Shown: piece by piece, positions 1 to 8,997 of the stretch
Layout: each line of letters opens with the position of its first letter
How positions within the stretch are numbered: the stretch's first letter is position 1
Source: Micromonospora rhizosphaerae
GTDB taxonomy: Bacteria; Actinomycetota; Actinomycetes; Mycobacteriales; Micromonosporaceae
NCBI RefSeq assembly: GCF_900091465.1
Contig: NZ_FMHV01000002.1
Location: 6,200,001-6,264,000, forward strand
DNA length: 64,000 nt
Direction: 5' to 3'
Notes under the pieces: model-generated
Database searches by the model: none
What the model was told of the DNA's origin: nothing
Seen by the model: only the letters and a program-made list of their open reading frames with translations
Position numbers and translations under genes: made by a program

Positions 1-70
1 CCCGGAACTTCGCCGGAAGGATCAACCGGCCCTTGTCGTCCAGGCGCGGAGTGTGGGTGCCGAGGAACAT
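1..70 (-). CDS. mraZ: MraZ, 5' end only (cut by window edge)
   Basis: The first 23 codons read [20 protein letters not shown] and onward, the highly conserved start of MraZ, the DNA-binding AbrB-like repressor that heads the division and cell wall (dcw) cluster. The ATG lies at 68-70 on the minus strand, preceded by a purine-rich AAGGGGG ribosome site. The rest of the gene and presumably mraW/ftsL/ftsI lie outside the window to the left. A promoter with tandem MraZ-type repeats lies 80-115 bp upstream, so autorepression is expected, as is known for this family. Confidence 0.92.
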   Translation of the reverse strand, partial: MFLGTHTPRLDDKGRLILPAKFR

Positions 71-150
71 CGGCCCAACCCCCTTGCCCTGAGCGGCGTT
101 CGCGGCGCCGCTGACCCCCCGGGCCGGTGCGGCCCTCCCGGCCTCACCAT

Positions 151-186
151 CGCGCCCCACTCTACTCCACTTCCCTCCACCTGCAA
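151..186 (-). promoter_or_regulatory. mraZ promoter overlapped by three tandem MraZ-box decamers
   Basis: On the minus strand three 10-bp units start with GTGG in perfect 10-bp phase (GTGGAGGGAA, GTGGAGTAGA, GTGGGGCGCG at 171-180, 161-170, 151-160). MraZ is known to bind tandem GTGG/TGGG-type repeats spaced by one helical turn. A sigma-70-like promoter is embedded: TTGCAG at 181-186 and TAGAGT at 159-164, spacer 16. The repeats cover the -10 and the spacer, which fits autorepression. The leader would be about 80 nt. Confidence 0.75.
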
Positions 187-242
187 CCGGAATCGCCCGC
201 GTGGCGCGCCGTTTCCGTGGGCAAAAGAGCACGTCAAAGGGG

Positions 243-262
243 GTGGGGCGGAGTGGAGGACG
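243..262 (+). promoter_or_regulatory. possible second MraZ-type box facing murT
   Basis: On the plus strand two decamers in 10-bp phase, GTGGGGCGGA and GTGGAGGACG, resemble the three repeats at 151-180 but face the opposite way, toward murT. No clear -10/-35 pair is seen beside them. Apart from this and the mraZ promoter, the 71-411 intergenic stretch shows nothing recognisable. Confidence 0.35.
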
Positions 263-411
263 GCGCTGCCCCCGCGGCCGCGTCCGCTACCCGACATAGA
301 TCGACTCCATCCGGCCGAGCACCGGCCGGCCGGACGCCTGACGGTGCCCGGCCGAACGGATCGCCGTCGGCGGCGATCTGGTGGGGCCGCGGGTCCGGTA
401 ACCTCGCTGCC

Positions 412-1674
412 GTGACGGACGCGAAGATGCCCCTGCGGGCAAAGGTGGCCAGTTCGGTGTCGCGGACCGCCGCGGCGCTGTCGCGGGCCGCGGGCCGTGG
501 CGACGGCTCGGTGATCGGTGGCTGGATCGGTCTCAAGATCGATCCCGACCTGCTCGCCCACCTGTCCTCGGGGCGCGCCATCGCCCTGGTGTCGGGCACC
601 AACGGAAAGACCACCACCACCCGGCTCACCGCCGCCGCCGTGGGCGTGCTCGGCCGGGTCGCCACCAACTCCTTCGGCGCCAACATGCCCACCGGCCACA
701 CCTCCGCCCTCGCGAAGGCCGGCAGCACCCCGTACGCCGTCCTCGAGGTCGACGAGCACTACCTCGCCCAGGTGCTGGAGGCCACCGAGCCGCACGTGGT
801 GGCGCTGCTCAACCTCTCCCGCGACCAGCTGGACCGGGCCAAGGAGGTCGCCATGATGGCGCAGCTCTGGCGCGCCGCGCTGGTCCGGCACCCCGACGTG
901 CGGGTGGTGGCCAACGCCGACGACCCGATGGTGGTCTGGGCCGCCACCCCGCCGGCCGACCCGGCGCAGGGCATCAACCCACCGCACGTCACCTGGTTCA
1001 GCGCCGGCCAGCGCTGGCACGACGACTCGTGGGTCTGCCCCGAGTGCGGCTACACCATCGAGCGCTCAGGCGACCAGTGGCGGTGCACCGGCTGCCCGCT
1101 GCGCCGGCCCGAACCGCAGTGGACGGTGGAGGACGAGGGCGTGCTCGACCCGACCGGCGCCTGGCACAAGGTGCAGCTCCAGCTCCCCGGCAAGGTCAAT
1201 CTGGGCAACGCGGCGACCGCGCTGGCCGTCGCCGCCGAGTTCGGCGTACGCCCGGTGGACGCGGTCTACCGGCTCGGGGCGGTCACCTCGGTCGCCGGGC
1301 GCTACGCGCAGGTGGAGCGGGACGGACGCAACATCCGGCTGCTGCTGGCCAAGAACCCGGCCAGCTGGCTGGAGGCGTTCGACATGGCCGACGAGGCACC
1401 GACCCTGCTCTCCATCAACGCGCGGGACCCCGACGGGCTGGACACCTCCTGGCTCTACGACGTCGACTTCGCCCCGCTGCGCGGTCGGCAGGTGCTGATC
1501 ACCGGCGACCGGGCGTACGACCTGGCCGTGCGGCTCGACGTCAACGACGTGCCGTTCCAGCACGTACCGAGCTTCGACGAGGCGGTCCTGGCGGTGCCCC
1601 CGGGCCGGCTGGAGGTCATCGCCAACTACACCGCCTTCCAGGACATCCGAGCGGAGCTGGACCGTGTCAACTGA
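412..1674 (+). CDS. murT: MurT, lipid II isoglutaminyl synthase catalytic subunit
   Basis: Mur-ligase family protein (about 420 aa) that with GatD amidates the alpha-carboxyl of D-Glu in lipid II. The N-terminus contains VIGGWIGLKIDPDLL followed by the ATP-binding loop SGTNGKTTTT at about residues 61-70. A four-cysteine zinc ribbon (CPECGY and CTGCPL) lies inside the central domain, a MurT hallmark, and a C-terminal DUF1727-type domain follows. The start is placed at GTG 412; an ATG at 427 (MPLRAKV) is equally plausible because the conserved part begins there, while an upstream in-frame ATG at 127 would add a low-complexity tail. The stop overlaps the start of gatD by 11 nt, so the two are translationally coupled. 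Confidence 0.93.
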   Translation: MTDAKMPLRAKVASSVSRTAAALSRAAGRGDGSVIGGWIGLKIDPDLLAHLSSGRAIALVSGTNGKTTTTRLTAAAVGVLGRVATNSFGANMPTGHTSALAKAGSTPYAVLEVDEHYLAQVLEATEPHVVALLNLSRDQLDRAKEVAMMAQLWRAALVRHPDVRVVANADDPMVVWAATPPADPAQGINPPHVTWFSAGQRWHDDSWVCPECGYTIERSGDQWRCTGCPLRRPEPQWTVEDEGVLDPTGAWHKVQLQLPGKVNLGNAATALAVAAEFGVRPVDAVYRLGAVTSVAGRYAQVERDGRNIRLLLAKNPASWLEAFDMADEAPTLLSINARDPDGLDTSWLYDVDFAPLRGRQVLITGDRAYDLAVRLDVNDVPFQHVPSFDEAVLAVPPGRLEVIANYTAFQDIRAELDRVN

Positions 1675-2383
1675 GACCCTGCGCATCGTCTGGATCTACC
1701 CCGACCTGCTCTCCACCTACGGCGACCGGGGCAACGCGCTGATCCTGGCCCGCCGGGCCCAGCTGCGCGGCATGCCGGTCGAGGTGCTGGAGGTCCGCTC
1801 CGACCAGCGGCTGCCCTCCACCGCCGACATCTACCTGCTCGGCGGCGGCGAGGACGGCCCGCAGGCGCTCGGCGCCCAGCGGCTGATCGCGGACGGCGGC
1901 CTGCACCGGGCGGTGGCCCAGGGCTCGGTGGTCTTCAGCGTCTGCGCCGGGTACCAGCTCCTCGGCACCTCCTTCTTCGCCAAGGGCACCAAGTACGCCG
2001 GGCTCGAGCTGCTCGACATCTCCTCGGACCGGGGTCCCACCCGGGGCGTCGGCGAACTGGCCGGCGAGGTCGATCCGCGGCTGGGCATCCCGGCGCTGTC
2101 CGGCTTCGAGAACCACGGCGGGCGCACCCACCTCGGGCCCGGGGTGTCGCCGCTGGCCCGGGTCACCGCCGGGGTCGGCAACGACGGCGTCACCGAGGGC
2201 GCCTGGCGAGGCAAGCTGCTCGGCACCTATTCGCACGGGCCCGCCCTGGCCCGCAACCCGGCCCTGGCCGACCTGTTGCTGCGCTGGGCCACCGGCATCC
2301 ACCAGCTCGCCCCGCTGGACGACACCTGGTCCGACCGGCTCCGCGCCGAGCGCCGCGCCGCGGTGGCCGCCGCCCGGGCATGA
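1664..2383 (+). CDS. gatD: GatD, glutamine amidotransferase subunit of lipid II amidation
   Basis: CobB/CobQ-like class I glutamine amidotransferase of 239 aa. It supplies ammonia to MurT for converting D-Glu to D-isoGln in peptidoglycan precursors. The nucleophile is Cys94 in FSVCAGYQLLG, and the partner histidine is in GTYSHGPALARNP near residue 189; the N-terminal IYPDLLSTYGDRGN is typical of GatD. It starts at a GTG inside the murT 3' end and its stop overlaps the ATG of the next gene (ATGA), giving a tight three-gene operon. Confidence 0.93.
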   Translation: MSTETLRIVWIYPDLLSTYGDRGNALILARRAQLRGMPVEVLEVRSDQRLPSTADIYLLGGGEDGPQALGAQRLIADGGLHRAVAQGSVVFSVCAGYQLLGTSFFAKGTKYAGLELLDISSDRGPTRGVGELAGEVDPRLGIPALSGFENHGGRTHLGPGVSPLARVTAGVGNDGVTEGAWRGKLLGTYSHGPALARNPALADLLLRWATGIHQLAPLDDTWSDRLRAERRAAVAAARA

Positions 2384-3063
2384 TCCCCGCCGTCCGGCGG
2401 CTGCTCCGGCAGCCGTCGGCGCTCCGCTTCGCCGGTCTGCTGCTCCTGCTCGCCGGGTTCGCCGTGACCGTCCTGCTGGTGCCCCGGCCGGACCCGGCCC
2501 AGCTGCCCCGGCTCGCCGACTCCCTCGGCGGGTACGCCCCGGTCGCGGCGATCGTCGGCGGCGCGCTGCTGCTGGTGGCCCTGGTTCCCCGTACCTTCAT
2601 CACGCTCGCGTCGGGCGCGATCTTCGGCCCCCTGGCGGGCGCCGCGTACGCCCTCGGCGCGGCGCTGCTGGCGGCGGCGATCGGCTTCGCGGTCGGCCGG
2701 CTGCTCGGCCGGGAGTTCGTGGCCGAGCGGGTCCGCGGCCGGCTGGCCCGGCTGGACGGCTGGTTCGCCCGGCAGAGTGTGTTCGGGGTGATTACCGTCC
2801 GGCTGCTGCCGATCGCCGGCTTCGGGCTGGTCAGCTACGGCTACGGGACCACCGGCACCCGGCTGCTGCCGTTCCTGGCCGGCAGCGTGATCGCCGCCAC
2901 CCCGACCGCCGTCGGCTACGCCGCGATCGGGGCGGCGGTGAGCTCGCCGGGCCACGTCAACTGGTACGCCGCCGCCCCCGCCAGCTTCGGCCTGATCGCC
3001 AGCGCGGTGCTGATCCACCGCTGGTGGCGCGCCGAGCGGCGGCGCCGGCTGGGGCCGACCTGA
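2380..3063 (+). CDS. TVP38/TMEM64 family (DedA-like) membrane protein
   Basis: A 227-aa integral membrane protein with about six hydrophobic segments. The central stretch PRTFITLASGAIFGPLAGAAYALGA and the later VRLLPIAGFGLVSYGYG carry the glycine/proline-rich re-entrant pattern of the SNARE-associated (VTT) domain. Families of this type are known or proposed lipid scramblases or transport-related proteins. The ATG overlaps the gatD stop by 4 nt. Its position after two lipid II-modifying genes suggests an envelope role, but that is inference. Confidence 0.85.
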   Translation: MIPAVRRLLRQPSALRFAGLLLLLAGFAVTVLLVPRPDPAQLPRLADSLGGYAPVAAIVGGALLLVALVPRTFITLASGAIFGPLAGAAYALGAALLAAAIGFAVGRLLGREFVAERVRGRLARLDGWFARQSVFGVITVRLLPIAGFGLVSYGYGTTGTRLLPFLAGSVIAATPTAVGYAAIGAAVSSPGHVNWYAAAPASFGLIASAVLIHRWWRAERRRRLGPT

Positions 3064-3294
3064 TGCCGGCCGCGCGGCCCGATCGGCCGTTCGCCGGCGC
3101 TCCGGTGTCGGCCTCCCCGCTCTCCGCGCCACCGACGCCGGCGCGACCACGGCGAGCCGAGTCGCCCCCAGCGATCTGCCGCGGCGTGTCGCGTCCGCGC
3201 CAGGCCGCCTGACGACACCGGTCGGAAGGTTCCAGATCACCGCTGAGAGCGCTACGAGCCCACCGTCCGAGCCACTCTTTCCCTGAATCTGCTC

Positions 3295-3330
3295 CCTTCC
3301 CGGGGCGCGCCGGGGCGCGCCCCAGGGCGG
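3295..3330. terminator. GC hairpin between convergent TVP38 and leuS genes
   Basis: The short gap 3064-3340 separates convergent genes. It ends with a duplicated GGGGCGCGCC block, the second copy forming the palindrome GGGGCGCGCCCC, just after the leuS stop. No T-run follows on either strand, so it is only a possible terminator. No gene was found in the gap. Confidence 0.35.
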
Positions 3331-3340
3331 GGAGGCGGAG

Positions 3341-6181
<2,841 letters not shown>

Positions 6182-6232
6182 GGCGTCTCCTCGGCGCTTC
6201 ATGTCGGATATGGGGAGCTCTGCTCAGGGCAC

Positions 6233-6259
6233 AAAAAAGCCCCTCACGCAGGAGGGGCC
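6233..6259 (-). terminator. intrinsic terminator in the leuS leader (attenuator)
   Basis: On the minus strand GCCCCTC - 6-nt loop - GAGGGGC (arms 6252-6258 and 6239-6245) is followed immediately by six T residues. It sits about 50 nt before the leuS start and just after the leader peptide, on the leuS strand, so it can only make sense as a conditional terminator of the leuS mRNA. Confidence 0.85.
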
Positions 6260-6293
6260 GCCGTGCTGTCGCGCGTCAGCGCATCAGCACGGC
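6260..6293 (-). promoter_or_regulatory. leuS leader pause/anti-anti-terminator hairpin
   Basis: GCCGTGCTG (6285-6293) pairs perfectly with CAGCACGGC (6260-6268); the loop itself contains GCGC-TGAC-GCGC. The 5' arm contains the last codons and overlaps the stop of the leader peptide, so a ribosome stalled on the Leu codons would leave it free while one at the stop codon would cover it. Loop bases CTGACGC can pair with GCGTGAG of the terminator (6 of 7), a candidate antiterminator. Confidence 0.6.
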
Positions 6294-6322
6294 CCGGTAA
6301 GAAGCAGGAAGACTCCGGCCAT
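6284..6322 (-). CDS. leuS leader peptide MAGVFLLLTGPC
   Basis: A 12-codon open frame with three consecutive leucine codons, CTG CTT CTT, on the leuS strand. CTT is a rare codon in such high-GC genomes, which makes it a sensitive stall point. The ATG lies 7 nt after a TACACT -10 box (6330-6335), so the message would be leaderless, starting at or next to the ATG. The stop overlaps hairpin 1 and a T-run terminator follows. This is the architecture of classical leader-peptide attenuation as known for amino acid operons. Confidence 0.75.
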   Translation of the reverse strand: MAGVFLLLTGPC

Positions 6323-6329
6323 GACCGGC

Positions 6330-6335
6330 AGTGTA
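6330..6335 (-). promoter_or_regulatory. -10 box of the leuS leader transcript
   Basis: TACACT on the minus strand fits TAnnnT and lies 7 nt before the leader-peptide ATG. A weak GCGACA element lies 19 bp further upstream. No other promoter-like sequence was seen between this point and leuS. Confidence 0.6.
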
Positions 6336-6513
6336 CCCGCCAGGCGGCCACCCGTGTCGCCCACTACCACGGGTCGGGACGCCCGGCGTGTCCGGACGCG
6401 GGCCGGGACCTGGTTACCCGCGCGCGACACGGCCACGCGTCCCCCGGTCCGGCGAATATTCCGGGCGTAACCGACCGACCGCCTGCGGGGGTCGGCGACA
6501 ACGACAAACATGG

Positions 6514-6519
6514 TTAGCC
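6514..6519 (+). promoter_or_regulatory. candidate -10 of the moxR operon
   Basis: TAGCCT (in GGTTAGCCTGAG) fits TAnnnT and lies about 110 bp before the moxR start. No convincing -35 is seen. The 6336-6628 stretch holds this and the divergent leuS leader promoter and no gene. Confidence 0.35.
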
Positions 6520-6628
6520 TGAGAACAGTGAGATTTTTGCGGCAGACGAGGCTCGGCCGACGCGAACCCAACGGCGGGTCCAGGTGCTCTATTCAGAGCT
6601 GCCGTCCAGGCGACGAGGAGGAGTGCCC

Positions 6629-7681
6629 GTGACACAACAGACCTGGGACGAGGTGGGCGGTCTGCTGCCGCACGACGAGTTCCGCGCCGCCAGCGAGGCC
6701 ATCGTGGCCAACATCGAGCAGGTCATCGAGGGCAAGACCGCCACGGTCCGGCTCGCCCTCGCCGTCCTGCTCGCCGAGGGCCACCTGCTCATCGAGGACG
6801 TGCCCGGCGTCGGCAAGACCAAGCTGGCCAAGGCCCTGGCCCGCTCGATCGACTGCTCGGTCCGCCGCATCCAGTTCACCCCCGACCTGCTGCCCAGCGA
6901 CGTCACCGGGGTCAGCGTCTACAACCAGGAGACGCACGACTTCGAGTTCCGCCCCGGCGCGGTCTTCGCCAACCTGGTGGTGGGCGACGAGATCAACCGG
7001 GCGTCGCCGAAGACCCAGTCCGCCCTGCTGGAGTGCATGGAGGAGCGGCAGGTCACCGTCGATGGCGTGACCTACCAGCTGCAGACCCCGTTCATGGTGA
7101 TCGCGACGCAGAACCCGATCGAGATGGAGGGGACCTACCCGCTCCCGGAGGCGCAGCGCGACCGGTTCACCGCCCGGATCGCGATGGGTTACCCGGACGC
7201 CGGCGCCGAGCTGGCCATGCTGGACGGTCACGGCGCCACCGACCCACTGAACGAGCTGCGCCCGGTCTCCGACGCGGCCATCGTCCGCCAGCTCATCGCC
7301 ACCGTCCGGCAGGTGCACGTCGCCGACGCCGTCAAGCAGTACGCGATCGACCTGGTCACCGCCACCCGGGAATCCCTCGACCTGCGCCTCGGCGCCTCCC
7401 CCCGGGCCACCCTCCAGCTGCTGCGCACCGCCCGCGCGGTGGCCGCACTGGAGGGGCGGGACTACGTCCTTCCCGACGACCTGCAGGCCCTCGCGGTGCC
7501 CGTGCTGGCGCACCGGATCATCCCGACCGCCGACGCGCAGCTCGCCCGGCGCACCACCGACGCCATCGTCGCCGAGCTGGTGCACCGGCTGCCGCTGCCG
7601 CACGAGCGCAAGCGCTCGCCGTACGACACCCGGCCCGCCCCCGGCAAGGGCCGCGGGCCGTACGAGCCCCGGAGGCCGTGA
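6629..7681 (+). CDS. MoxR-type AAA+ ATPase
   Basis: About 350 aa. Walker A is EDVPGVGKTKLAKALARS, the MoxR signature TPDLLPSDVTG follows, Walker B is VVGDEINRASPKTQSALLECM, and sensor 1 is ATQNPIEMEGTYPLPEAQRDR. MoxR ATPases act as chaperones for maturation of metal- or VWA-containing proteins. The GTG at 6629 has GAGGAGGAG just upstream and starts the conserved region; an upstream ATG at 6584 would precede the ribosome site. It is the first gene of a three-gene operon with DUF58 and transglutaminase proteins, a common actinobacterial set. Confidence 0.92.
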   Translation: MTQQTWDEVGGLLPHDEFRAASEAIVANIEQVIEGKTATVRLALAVLLAEGHLLIEDVPGVGKTKLAKALARSIDCSVRRIQFTPDLLPSDVTGVSVYNQETHDFEFRPGAVFANLVVGDEINRASPKTQSALLECMEERQVTVDGVTYQLQTPFMVIATQNPIEMEGTYPLPEAQRDRFTARIAMGYPDAGAELAMLDGHGATDPLNELRPVSDAAIVRQLIATVRQVHVADAVKQYAIDLVTATRESLDLRLGASPRATLQLLRTARAVAALEGRDYVLPDDLQALAVPVLAHRIIPTADAQLARRTTDAIVAELVHRLPLPHERKRSPYDTRPAPGKGRGPYEPRRP

Positions 7682-7682
7682 C

Positions 7683-8981
7683 GTGCGCGACGGGTTGCGC
7701 GGACTGACCACCCGCGGCCGCTCGTTCCTGGCGGCCGCGGCCGCCGCGGCGGTCTCCGCCGGCATCCTCGGGGAGAAGGACCTGCTCCGGGTGGCCGTGC
7801 TGCTCGCCATCCTGCCGCTGCTCGCGGCGGCGTACGTCGGGCGCAGCCGCTACAAGCTCGCCTGCAACCGCGCGCTGGAGCCGCACCGGGTGCCGGTCGG
7901 GGCCAGCTCCCGGGTGGTGCTGCGGCTGCAGAACCTGTCCCGGCTGCCCACCGGCACGCTGCTGCTGGAGGACCGGTTGCCGTACGCGCTCGGCAGCCGC
8001 CCCCGGGTGGTGCTGGAACGGCTCGGCGCGCACCAGGCGAGCTCGGTGGCGTACACGGTGCGGGCCGACGTGCGCGGCCGGTACGAGGTGGGCCCGCTGG
8101 TGGTCCGGCTGACCGACCCGTTCGGGCTCTGCGAGCTCAGCCGCGCCTTCCCCAGCACCGACCACCTCACGGTCATCCCGCAGGTCACCCCGCTGCCCTC
8201 GGTCCGCCTGCCCGGCGAGTACGCCGGCAGCGGCGACAGCCGGGCCCGCTCGGTCGCCGTGCACGGCGAGAACGACGCCGCCACGAGGGAATACCGGACG
8301 GGCGACGACCTGCGCCGGGTGCACTGGAAGTCGACCGCGCGCACCGGCGAGCTGATGGTGCGCCGCGAGGAGCAGCCCTGGGAGAGCCGGGCCACGGTCG
8401 TGCTGGACACCCGCACCTTCGGTCACCGCGGCGACGGCCCGACGGCGAGCTTCGAGTGGGCGGTTTCCGCCGCGGCCAGCATCGCCGTGCACCTGCGCCA
8501 GGCCGGCTACAAGCTGCGCCTGGTCACCGGCTCCGGCGCGGACGTGGACGCGACCGAGGGGGCCGGGGAGGGGCTGCTCCTCGACCACCTCGCCGAGGTC
8601 CGGTTGGACAAGCGGGGCGAGATCGGCACGCTGGTGGAGAGCGTCCGGCAGCGGGCCGACGGCGGGCTGATCATCGCCCTGTTCGGCACGCTGAGCAGCG
8701 CCGAGGCCGAGCTGCTGGCCGGGCTGCGCGGCAACGGCGCGACCTGCGTCGGGTTCCTGCTGGACAGCTCCACCTGGCTCACCCTCCCACCGAAGGCCCG
8801 GGCCGAGGCGGAACAGGCGCACGGCGCCGCCGCGCTCGCCCTGCTGCAGAGCGGCTGGCGGGTGATCGGGGTGGACCACGGCAGCCGGCTGCCGGTGCTG
8901 TGGCCGCAGGCGGCCCGCGGCTCGCAGGGCTTCGCGCTGCGCGCCGCGCTCGCCGAGACGGTGGCCGGAGGGGTGCGATGA
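7683..8981 (+). CDS. DUF58 domain membrane-anchored protein
   Basis: 432 aa with two hydrophobic segments near the N-terminus (LAAAAAAAVSAGILG and VAVLLAILPLLAAAYVG). The DUF58 core motif is YRTGDDLRRVHWKSTARTGELMVRREEQPW. A VWA-like region follows (VVLDTRTF). It starts one nucleotide after the moxR stop. The moxR-DUF58-transglutaminase arrangement is widespread; the family is thought to work with the ATPase on envelope or secreted targets, but the substrate is not known. Confidence 0.9.
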   Translation: MRDGLRGLTTRGRSFLAAAAAAAVSAGILGEKDLLRVAVLLAILPLLAAAYVGRSRYKLACNRALEPHRVPVGASSRVVLRLQNLSRLPTGTLLLEDRLPYALGSRPRVVLERLGAHQASSVAYTVRADVRGRYEVGPLVVRLTDPFGLCELSRAFPSTDHLTVIPQVTPLPSVRLPGEYAGSGDSRARSVAVHGENDAATREYRTGDDLRRVHWKSTARTGELMVRREEQPWESRATVVLDTRTFGHRGDGPTASFEWAVSAAASIAVHLRQAGYKLRLVTGSGADVDATEGAGEGLLLDHLAEVRLDKRGEIGTLVESVRQRADGGLIIALFGTLSSAEAELLAGLRGNGATCVGFLLDSSTWLTLPPKARAEAEQAHGAAALALLQSGWRVIGVDHGSRLPVLWPQAARGSQGFALRAALAETVAGGVR

Positions 8982-8997
8982 CCGGAAGGGTGACCTC

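Noticed and set aside
3024..3212. 62-codon plus-strand frame overlapping the TVP38 gene end
   Set aside because: No ribosome site, Arg/Pro/Ala-rich, mostly out-of-frame reading of the TVP38 gene.
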